Source: Zygaena filipendulae (lineage: Eukaryota > Arthropoda > Insecta > Lepidoptera > Zygaenidae). From it: a DNA stretch of 64,000 nt. Position numbers and translations under genes: made by a program. Positions 41,101-50,400 of this stretch are shown here, in pieces. Below the pieces are notes generated by a model, which was given only the letters and a program-made list of their open reading frames with translations, did no database searches and was not told the origin of the DNA. The stretch is taken from assembly GCA_907165275.2 (NCBI GenBank), contig OU015652.1, forward strand, positions 2,557,001-2,621,000. The letters are read 5' to 3'. Numbering within the stretch: position 1 is the stretch's first letter; every line of letters begins with the position of its first letter.

Positions 41101-43580
41101 AGCGAACAATACTATCTAAGTCAGCCAGGCTATTTGACCCCTTAGGATTGCTGAGTTTATGTACAATCACACCTAAAATCATACTACAACGGCTTTGGCT
41201 CACAAAGTTAGGATGGGACGATCCAGTGGCTCCTGAAGTCAAGAAGCAATGGCTGGAATTCCTGTCCAGTCTTGAAGTCATATCTACCATCTCTATACCT
41301 CGTTACGTACTGACTAACGATCCTGAAGAGATAGAACTTCATTCATTCTCTGACGCGTCTCAGGAAGCCTATGCAGCATGCATCTATGTTCGATCACTGG
41401 ATCGCTCAGGAGGTACAACAGTTAGGCTGTTGTGTGCAAAGACTAAGGTGGCACCTATAAAGACAACAACGATACCACGACTCGAACTCTGTGGAGCATT
41501 ATTATCAGCTCGCTTATGTTCCCGAGTGACCAAGGCTCTTCGCTGTCAAGTTTCTAAAATTGTCCATTGGACTGATTCCACTGTGGTTCTTGGTTGGATC
41601 TCGGTCCCTCCGCGGGATCTAAAGCCCTTTGTAGCAAACAGAATAAGCGAAATACATGATCTAACATCCCTAGAGGCTTGGAGACACGTACCAGGAAATC
41701 AGAATCCCGCTGACTTAGCTAGCAGAGGTGTGAGTCCGAGACAGTTAGAGGGGGCGAGTGTTTGGTGGCATGGTCCACCGTTCTTGCAAGAGCAACCCTC
41801 TATGTGGCCTTCTAATAAAGCCAATGTAAATATATCCTCGTTGCCTGAATTAAAAATGTACGCTAAAATCCCTAAAACTACGGTTACACTCACAACACTT
41901 AACACTACATCCAGAACGTGCAAAACAGTACTTATGGACCTTGGTAGGGTGGTGAACTTCGAAAGGTTTTCGAGGTTGGCCCCCCTGCAGAGATCTATAG
42001 CGTATGTTCTTAGATTTATAAATAATATTCGGCCTGGAGCCTCTAAACGCGTTGGTCACTTGTCATGCGAAGAGTTGGATGCATCGTTGCAGCTGTTGGT
42101 TAGACGGCATCAGGCTGAGTGTTTTCACAACGAGTTAGAGTTACTCCTTAACAACAAAGACTTACCTTCTTCTTCTCGCATTCTCTCTCTTAGTCCTTTC
42201 CTTGACAAAGAGAAGCTATTGCGTGTTGGTGGCCGCATACATAGGGCATCTGTAAAATACACAAAAATACATCCATTAATGCTAGATTCAAATCATCGAC
42301 TCACCAGATTAATATTTCAAGAAGAACATAAAAAATTACTTCACGCAGGTCCTCAATTAATGTTAAGCAACATGCGAAATAGGTCTTGGCCTTTGCGAGG
42401 TAGAGTGTTAGCAAGGAACACTGTAAATAACTGCAAAACGTGCAGAATTCTAAAGGCAAAATGTATTAATCCCATAATGGGAAACTTACCCGCATCGCGT
42501 GTGACACCCAATCTTCCATTTCAAGTATGCGGCGTAGACTTTGCGGGGCCGTTTCATATTACTGATCGCAAGGGTCGTGGATGTAAGATCACTAAATGTT
42601 ACTTGTGTCTTTATGTCTGTTTCTCCACAAAGGCACTGCATCTTGAAGTTGTCAGCGACCTCTCATCCGAAGCGTTCATTTTATGCTTAAGGCGCTTCAT
42701 CGCCCGTAGGGGTAAACCAACCGAAATATATTGTGACAACGGAACAAATTTTGTAGGTGCGAGCAATCAATTACGCGAATTTTGGAGGTCACGCGGTGAG
42801 GACGTCTCTGCCCTCGCGGCTGTTGAAGGCATAACATTTAAATTTTCACCACCATATTCTCCACATTTTGGAGGACTTTTTGAAGCCGGAGTCAAATCGG
42901 CTAAATTTCATTTAATTAGGGTGATGGGAAGCACGCACCTAACGTTCGAGGAGTTGGCGACATTGTTCGCACAAGTCGAAGCCATCCTTAACTCGAGACC
43001 CCTCACTCCTCTCTCATCTGATCCAAACGACCTCGATCCTTTGACTCCAGGGCACTTTCTGATCGGACGTGCATTAACGTCCATACCCTCACCAGATATG
43101 CTCCACGACCATCCAAACCGTCTTACAAGATATCAATTAATAGAGCAGATGAGGCAGCACTTCTGGGAGCGTTGGCGCAGCGAGTTCCTCACAGAACTCC
43201 AGCAGCGTTCAAAGTGGCGCATCAAGCAGAAGGGCCTACAAGTTGGAGACCTGGTTGTGGTGAAGGACAATAATCTCCCACCACTCCAATGGCGTCTCGG
43301 CCGCATTCATCAGCTGTACCCCGGTACAGATGGCGTCACCCGAGTCGCAGACGTCACCACCGCCAGAGGAACCATCCGGCGAGCCGTCGGTCGTTTATGC
43401 TCACTGCCATTACCTGAGGACCTCGAACCTTCGCAGCCTTCGAGCGGGGGGGAAGATGTTGGGGCGCATCACTGGTCGGGCGGGAGAGAGGTGCGGGAGG
43501 GGGGCAACACGGACGCGCGAACGACGGGACGAGAAGACGAGATAAACTGCAGCGCCACGCAGTCACGGTCGCTTCACTAA
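38160..43580 (+). CDS. BEL/Pao gag-pol polyprotein, 1806 residues, intact
   Basis: A single frame encodes capsid-type gag and all pol enzymes that copy and integrate the element. In order: N-terminal helical part; a DUF1759-type gag region (from FDGNASKWLEF, about residue 132); two zinc knuckles (CLACNQDH at 334, CANCLRSGH at 367); aspartic protease with DSGS near 488; reverse transcriptase with TADVEKMYRQ (Asp near 819) and FVDD near 895; RNase H starting SDAS near 1065; integrase with an HHCC-like zinc region, then Asp1460 (GVDFAGP), Asp1526 (CDNGTN) and Glu1575 (FEAGV); a C-terminal DUF5641-type region (GDLVVVKDN, WRLGRI). The start ATG follows a 370-nt leader. The last 41 codons including the stop are read from the 3' LTR. 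No frameshift or stop was found. Confidence 0.95.
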   Translation: MSDIKELIKQRGSVKSRLTLFENYLKPILETSLNESSKCQINELTLRLNKTQDLFSTFDEIQMKLERLDVDTDKQMTEREEIENRFYEVMAQAQELIDSWKETQNKNHDEQSNCSVGRAVGNIKLPPLKIASFDGNASKWLEFRDTYISLIHSNDKIDNISKFHYLRAYLSDSASAVIKSVSVSADNYKIAWSLLCERFDNKRLLINQHLQCLFSIGPITKESASGLRHLIDTISRNLRSLNTLGEPTDTWDTIIIYMATLKIDSVTLGKWEEFRRDKESPKLSEFFEFIRHRADVLETVSTGRSHNKNESRFSFNKSHSFITSSPERPFSNKCLACNQDHKLYDCPKFKTMSVQDRYSNINKWRLCANCLRSGHQSYQCRLGGCRFCKRKHNTLLHNTTHKQSTQLSDKSVYDSQQVREEVPTSFIATNNNPGASETKPSSTSSSSSSSNSPITTMSAVASTQSLLSTALIEVTNNGNLYVLRALLDSGSQSSFISEAAQRRIGCYKLKTKTQCVLGLSNTPLSITEHCNIQFNSMHNKFTKIIKCFVLPIITDRLPYTTIPIDELHIPNHVKLADPHFFISSEIDILLGVDIFWELIGSARLQLGPNKPILQETQLGWIVAGPMTTTTDLIPTASVTQTRCNFSQEIRDQLMKFWELEEVESSKRVSVTDDICEHLFTKTTHRDENGRFCVQIPLKESPDVLGDSYKMAVKRFLQLEHKFKRFPNLREEYSKFIHEYEHLGHLCEIETPAFGCFLPHHAVIKESSETTKLRVVFDASAKTSTGLSFNDIQHVGPVVQDDLYNIILRFRLHKFVVTADVEKMYRQILVEPNQRNLQLIVWRDKEAAPLKTLQLNTVTYGTASAPYLSTRCLVQLANETSNKNIAQVIKEDFFVDDCLTGARTRADLRFIIEEVVKILKTACFPLRKFRSNVPSLFEDTSSTPKSLDLTASSSALGIKWDPSTDKLHFPIESNVFPSQVTKRTILSKSARLFDPLGLLSLCTITPKIILQRLWLTKLGWDDPVAPEVKKQWLEFLSSLEVISTISIPRYVLTNDPEEIELHSFSDASQEAYAACIYVRSLDRSGGTTVRLLCAKTKVAPIKTTTIPRLELCGALLSARLCSRVTKALRCQVSKIVHWTDSTVVLGWISVPPRDLKPFVANRISEIHDLTSLEAWRHVPGNQNPADLASRGVSPRQLEGASVWWHGPPFLQEQPSMWPSNKANVNISSLPELKMYAKIPKTTVTLTTLNTTSRTCKTVLMDLGRVVNFERFSRLAPLQRSIAYVLRFINNIRPGASKRVGHLSCEELDASLQLLVRRHQAECFHNELELLLNNKDLPSSSRILSLSPFLDKEKLLRVGGRIHRASVKYTKIHPLMLDSNHRLTRLIFQEEHKKLLHAGPQLMLSNMRNRSWPLRGRVLARNTVNNCKTCRILKAKCINPIMGNLPASRVTPNLPFQVCGVDFAGPFHITDRKGRGCKITKCYLCLYVCFSTKALHLEVVSDLSSEAFILCLRRFIARRGKPTEIYCDNGTNFVGASNQLREFWRSRGEDVSALAAVEGITFKFSPPYSPHFGGLFEAGVKSAKFHLIRVMGSTHLTFEELATLFAQVEAILNSRPLTPLSSDPNDLDPLTPGHFLIGRALTSIPSPDMLHDHPNRLTRYQLIEQMRQHFWERWRSEFLTELQQRSKWRIKQKGLQVGDLVVVKDNNLPPLQWRLGRIHQLYPGTDGVTRVADVTTARGTIRRAVGRLCSLPLPEDLEPSQPSSGGEDVGAHHWSGGREVREGGNTDARTTGREDEINCSATQSRSLH
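43446..43456 (+). promoter_or_regulatory. Polypurine tract
   Basis: GGGGGGGAAGA stands immediately before the 3' LTR, the expected plus-strand primer; it lies inside the coding frame. Confidence 0.8.
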
Positions 43581-43718
43581 TTAAATTATTGCTGTATTGC
43601 CATCTAATTGTCGATCATTAATAAACTGATTAAGTCAAGGATTATATTTTATTATTTATTGAAGAGAGGATTAGCAGTGCCAGGCACCGTCGTATCAATT
43701 TTAGTTCCATCGCAAACA
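43457..43718 (+). repeat. 3' LTR, 262 bp
   Basis: Same length as the 5' LTR and one base different. The gag-pol stop codon lies 124 bp inside it. Confidence 0.95.
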
Positions 43719-44485
43719 ACTATCCTATCTTTTAAGTTGGACCATATTATAAATGGTTACAAAATTTTATCAAAATCCGTTCAATAGTTTGGGAGTCCAT
43801 CGCGGACAAACAACGTGACACGTGATTTATATATATTAAGATAGGTACCTATTTCGTATTTTTTTCATAAAACTATTAACTTACTTACGTTTTATGGAAA
43901 AGTGTATGGAAAACTCGAATTCAGTAATGTACCTACCTAAATCTAGTTATGTATGTACCTACATATTTACCAAATTTTAACTCACAATTAGGTTTAATAA
44001 CGAAGCAATTTTATTTTCCAATAGGCCTTCTGTAGATACCTACTAAAGGTAGGTTAATGAAATTGGAAGCAATAGTACTATTGTTATATTATTATACACA
44101 TCATTTAAAAAAGCCCAACTATTAAATGCATATTATCTACCTAAATACAATAAAATTATTTTTCATACTAAGTTAATCATAAAGCAAATAAAAGCAATGG
44201 CGTTCCTCATTATCTCCGTGGCCCATCAAACAGAGCCTCATCATAGGTTAGAGAATAGTTGATTACTTGAATAGGCTCTTCAAAGCATAGCGAGCATATT
44301 TTAGTACACCGCGCTGAGTCTCGGACGCGCGCTCGTGAGTCGTGCAGATACAACCCACCTATTTATTCAAAATCACCTGCCTCTGCCAAAGACGTAATCC
44401 TGCACGTCTCCTAATGTTTGTGAACAGAAATTGTGAATAGTGCCATAATAATTATTGTGTGAGTGTATTTTGTGGGTTGGTTATC

Positions 44486-47400
44486 ATGACGATTGGCGTG
44501 GAAGAACACGAGCCTTTAATGGCTTCGAGTGACCATCGCGGCGAGTATAGTGGTCACCATCGTGTAAGTCAAGTTTTTATTTCACTATACCTACCTACCT
44601 GTGAATGTCAAAACAATTACCTACTTAAATTTACGTTGGTATCTAAAATTTAAGTTATCTAACACTTATTAAGTCTATATACCTATCTTATAATTGGATT
44701 GTTCACATGTTCTATAAATCATTAGGTTATTTTATGACAGATACATGCAAATGATAAAGTAAATGTTTTAGTACCTACCTAAGAATTAGACTTACCTTCA
44801 TAAATACACCCACCCACCTACTTACATTGCAAATATCTAAGATTCATTGACAAAATGGATTTAGTAGGTTAAAGTAGTACCAACATAAATTCGAAACCCT
44901 AAGGATTTCGAAATAAACTTCTACCTTTACCTCTTAATTTGTCAACCTTGAGACATTCTCCTATCCTAATAAAGTTAGGATGTGTTTAAATGTCATTGCG
45001 GTCCATAGTACTCTTAGTACCTACCTACACCGCGGTTTTATCCGCATCAATTAACGGGATTCCCGTAAGAACTTTTTAGATATATCAAGAGTCAAGACTG
45101 AAGTAGGTAACTACACTATCTCCTATTCCCAGGCCTAAATTACTCGCAACGCCAAATAGCTGTTACAGCTGTGAACCCCATCAATTTTAGTACTTACCTA
45201 TGCCCCCAGGAAAAGAATCCTATGCCACTCAGGGAAACTGCAGCTTCCTATGTAGGTAGGTTTAAGTGAAAGAATTTTCAGAATCGATTCGATAGCCTTA
45301 GAAGTTATCCCTTACAGTCAAACCACAGATAATATAAAACTATACTAGGCCAAACATATTATAAACTTACAAAGCTTAGGTACCTATATCCTCAGACGAA
45401 ATAAAATATAAGTGTAGACTCAGACGAAATAAAAACTAAAATAAAAACTAAAATATTTCATCTGAGAGTGTAGATGGTTATGCCTGCAGATAGGTACGCG
45501 ACTGCGAGTCAAATCTAAATCTTAGAGGGTCCAGTGTATACTGGTACCTAGGCGATGATTTATAATATCATAGCTGGCAGGTAATTAGTATGCGTAGTAT
45601 TTACTGCATAGGTACTGCATTAAATGACTAAGATCAGCGATATTACAATACAAGTAGGTAGTGATGGTACAGAGTACCTATAGACCATGTAGCAACTCTT
45701 ACTTACTATAAATATAGGTTTTGTTTTAGATTTATTAAACAATCAAAAAAGCAAGAAAAGTGCTGGAAAAAACGGATATAAAATGAAAAAAGATGAAATA
45801 AAAATGGCCGTCATCAATTCTAAACGATTGCCGGCTTTGGTTATAGTTTTATAAGGTTGTTAGTTAAGGTAGGTACCTACTCACTAGTATAGTATCTATT
45901 AGTATATTATCTGTGATGCAGGTGTAGGTATCTACGTATTAAGGTAGGTACCTACCAATGTACCTAAAAGATGGCACCAGGAAATGACAAAAACAAATTG
46001 ATTAAAAACAAAATGAACTCAAAAGAAGCATATACCTAACTACCTACTTAATGTAAAAAAAACTTTATAGACCAACGAATTAGTTTTGGAAGTCATTGCT
46101 CGAGACTCCATACGAAGTCGGAAACTGGTTTTGAGAAATCCGTAGGCCCAAGGACTGAATAAAAAAATCATTAACGATTCAGACATTTTTATATACACTC
46201 TTGTAGTAAAATAAAATATATAAAAGTTTTTATTGATTGACCTTTCGTGTCGTAGAAGAAGAAAAAAAAACCAGGTTGATCCCATCTCGTGACTACCCAA
46301 AACTAAAACACTTAGTGGCATAATGGTAAAGAGATAATGCATGTCAGCCCCCTTAGCCAAGTTGACAATCTATGATAGTTGACGCATAGAAAATTAAGGA
46401 ACGGTATCGTTATGTCACACATTGTCAAGCAAATTGGACTTTTGATTGGACTATTTTACGTGACACGACGATTTGTTCCTTAGTTTTAATTCAGAGTTCT
46501 CGCGGGAATCCCGGGATAAAAAGTGTCCTTTTCTGCACCTACATACAACAACCACCTGACAACGTGTACCTACGCAAAATTTCATGATGATGGCTGAGCC
46601 GTTACGGCGTGAAAGTAAGCGTAACAAACAAAAAAAAAGAATTATAATCCGTATGTTATAAATGCGAAAGTAACTCTGTATGTCTGTCTGTTTGTTACCT
46701 TTCAGGCCTTAACTACTTAACCGGTCATTATGAAATATTGCACACCTACGCATTGTCAGGGGTATGAGGACATTGGGTACTTTCTGTCCCGGATTTTCCA
46801 CGGAATCTTTGAGTACAACGCGGGTGAAACCGCGGTGGCTAGTTTTATTGCATAACTAAAAACTTAGGTGGACCTTGTTAGCCTCGCTTTGCTGCCTTGA
46901 CTTGACTGATTGACTATAGTAATTAGTAATTACTCAAAATTGTATATTTCACATTCACGGGCTCAGTTATCTTCACTATATTTAATTATACTAGCTGTTC
47001 CCCGCGGTTTCACTGGCGACAATTTCGGTGTTCCCGCGGGAATTCCTTGATAAAAAATACCCTATGCCAAACAAATAAACTCACATTCGTCTTTATATCT
47101 ACGGAACCGCGCTATTTCTAATGTAAAAATCACTAGCTTTTTTATTGCACCGGTCTCACAAGATTCCGCTTCGTAGTTATCTTACGTAGGTTATAGGTAG
47201 GTATATGACATGTGTCTATGACAGTTGCCTCGAATGGAACCAAGAACCGTTGGTCTCTCTCTCAAATACAAGTTAATATTTTCATAATATTATAAAATTA
47301 CAAAGTTTCCATAGCGATCGTAGAGTTTTCGCATTATTTCGTAATCATGACATCGTATGACCAACGATGCCTAATTTTATTTAATAAAGGTAAAAGGTAA

Positions 47401-50400
47401 AAGGACTTTATAGGTACTACACTATACTTAGTATACATATATACTAAATTTAATATTTTTGAGTTCCCATGGAAATTCCGGAAAAAAGTGCCCTAGCTAT
47501 GTCCTTCTCTGTACCACTGACAACGTGTGTGCAAAAGTTCGAGACGAAAGCCGTGGAAGCGTAATTAGCTAGGATTATACATGTTTATTTTTCAACCAAA
47601 TGTATATAAATGATAGGTAAAATATAGATATCCATTAGACATATGATATTATTAACAGCTTCTATTCTTAAACGACTCTGATCAGCTCCAATTCGATAGA
47701 ATCGTCCACTTCCTGCGTATTGTATCTTGCCTACTACTTGACGGAGACATGTCGATAATTTAGTCAGTTTCAAATAATTGAAATAGGTGTAAAGTATTAA
47801 AGGATGGTAAATAACGACCGTTCTCTGTATGTAGATCCATTGATCATAATTATTATTTTATTTATTTGTATTATAATTAACTACAATGGTAGAACCAATT
47901 ACAATAATTAACATAGAAACTAGTATGTTCGTTATACTTATATAGGTAGGTTCACACTCTTGCATAGGTACTTATGTATATAGTCTCATAAAAACTCAAG
48001 CACGGCTCATTATTTCATTCCAAGCATCGACAAACAGACCACATTCAGGTTCAGCAACGGGAAGGGCATTGAGAGCATCCAGGGTGTGATACACTGGGGA
48101 TCCAGCTCTGGATAATGTTCGGCATACAGGTTGTGCAAACAATGGGTACCTAGGTATGATGACAAGGTATAAAAATCAAAATTCTGTTCAGAATAATAGA
48201 CATATTACTACATATGTATTTTCAGCTTTTCCGAATTATTGAAAAGATACTTAGATAAAACGTATTAAAGTTTAGGAGTGGGAGATCGCGACGTCGTAAC
48301 TAAGTAAAAAGTGTACCTAGGTGTGACGTCACACTGAATTTCAACTTGATGCATCTCCGTTATTTTTTAATTGCGTAAAAAAAGGAAAAATACGTGTCCA
48401 ATATTTTTTATTAATCTACAAGACGGATTAAAATTTAAAATTCAGTCGTCATGCCCATTCGTGCCGGCGCGCGGCGGCGGCACTTTCGGTGGCCGCTGCT
48501 GACCTTAATGTACCTATAGGTATATTAAGTCGACAGAAGAGGTCATGGATTATGGAAGTAGGTTGTATAGGTATGCTATCAGACACTAAAGATAAGCTAA
48601 CCCTGTATGTATATACCGTTAGGTTAGGATAGGTTAGGTTACGTTACGTGCTAACGTAGCACTGTTTAAAAACTCACTACATATTATAAAAAAGGTCCTC
48701 CGCCGCGTCTGTCTGTCTGTCTGTTCGCGATAAACTCAAAGACTACTTACTGAACGGTTTTTCATGCGGTTTTCATTAATAGATAGGGAGATACTAGAGA
48801 AAGATTTATACGTATAGTTCTCAGGGGAAACTGCGGGGGACAGTTAGTAGTGCATAAATGAATGTATGAGAGGTGCAGTTATAAAAGTACAGATTCTAAA
48901 CACAATAAGGTAATAATATATGTAGGTATATATTTTTTTTACATTTTTTTATTGATCAATACATGGTTGGTATGAAACAAAGTAGCTTCCCGCTGTCTGT
49001 CTCCTACCGCCGCACTCAGAGTCGACTTTAATGATTACTTAGTTAAGTATAGATTTTTAAAACAAAACTGCCGCAATCAGAGACATTCAGTAAATTAATG
49101 TTAATTGGCATTTAATGAGATGTAACTTAATTAGTTAAATGCCAATTAACATTAATCTATTAAACTTGTCTGATTGCGGCAGTTTTGTTTTAAAAATCTA
49201 TACTTAACTAAGTAATCATTAAAGTCGACTCTGAGTGCGGCGGTTAGATCTTTAAAACTACACAACTAATTTTCATGCGGTTTTCACCAATAGATAGAGT
49301 GATATGAGAAAGGTTTATATTTATATTTTATACTGCAATTCCCGTGGGAACTCCGAAAGGTGTAAAGTAAATACTAAGCGATGCAAATTCCATAAGACGT
49401 TAAAGTTTTGAAATATCATTAAAATTTACGAAATAATCGTCTGGACACAACGTTTCCATCCTGTATAAGATGTTGTAGGTAGGTAAAACTGTTCTATGGT
49501 TTGAATACATTTTTTTGACGCAATTAGGTATCTCGAAATATATTATTTTATGAAACAAATGTTGATAGGTAGTATTTAAGTAATTCACGGTCATTAAAAA
49601 AAATGTACGGTCATTAATTGTATCGGAGCGTCGTGTCGAAAAATAACGTTTGACAAATATATGTCCGATAGATGAAGTCAGAGATAAAACTAATTATAAT
49701 ATTTCAATTGTGCCCCCCCCCTCATGATCGCTGTGGTTGTTTGTTTTAAAACTCGTTGACACCGGTGATTTTTCTAAGAAGAATTAAGTATCGCATCTAA
49801 GTTAGACGTCGCGCGAGCATAATGGAGCAGGAAACGATAGTTATGTACTATTATACTTACGTTAAAAAACCCTTTTAAAATTGCGGTTATTTTTTCGGAA
49901 ACTTTTATTGCTGTGTGTAGATTGGGAATTGTCACGACGCCATATTTGCCCGAAATTGCACAATATAGCTACCTCTGACAAGACCTAATAGCCTACTTAA
50001 ATTTACACCTACTTCGCACCTAATTATATTGCTTAATAAATGTAGGTAATCGACACCGTAGGGCGGCACAGTCTTACAAACTTGCGGATCTAAAGCAGAT
50101 CAATGGTTTGTTTGAAATCCGATACGAGGTTCCGGTATTCCGGTAACCGATACGGAGCACGGAGGGTCGTCGATGCGAGTTGCGACCGTCTCGTCGCGTC
50201 GCGCGTCGGGTATAATATCACTCGTTCAGTCTGACTTCATTGATACACGCACACATGAACACACACATCAGGTACTCTACGGGATCACTAAACTAATTAC
50301 AGTGGACATTCTTTCTGCTTTTTTTCTTCTTTTGAAACCACAAGGAACTAGGCGAACTAGACTGGTCCAAAGAACGAATAGAAATTGTATAGCGAATTGA

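Larger units (their letters stand above)
37527..43718 (+). mobile_element. Complete BEL/Pao LTR retrotransposon
   Basis: 6192 bp: 5' LTR, primer-binding site, one long gag-pol frame, polypurine tract, 3' LTR. ACTAT is duplicated on both sides (37522-37526 and 43719-43723), a 5-bp target duplication normal for this superfamily. No envelope frame is present. Everything needed in cis and the coding frame look intact, so it may be a recent and possibly still active insertion. Confidence 0.95.

Noticed and set aside
38927..43566. Several 60-130-codon frames antisense to the BEL polyprotein
   Set aside because: Shadows of the 1806-codon sense frame; no independent signal and no envelope gene.
46040..46360. 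106-codon minus-strand frame with hydrophobic stretches
   Set aside because: AT-rich, Phe/Leu-rich, crosses repeat DNA, no splice or promoter context; looks like chance.
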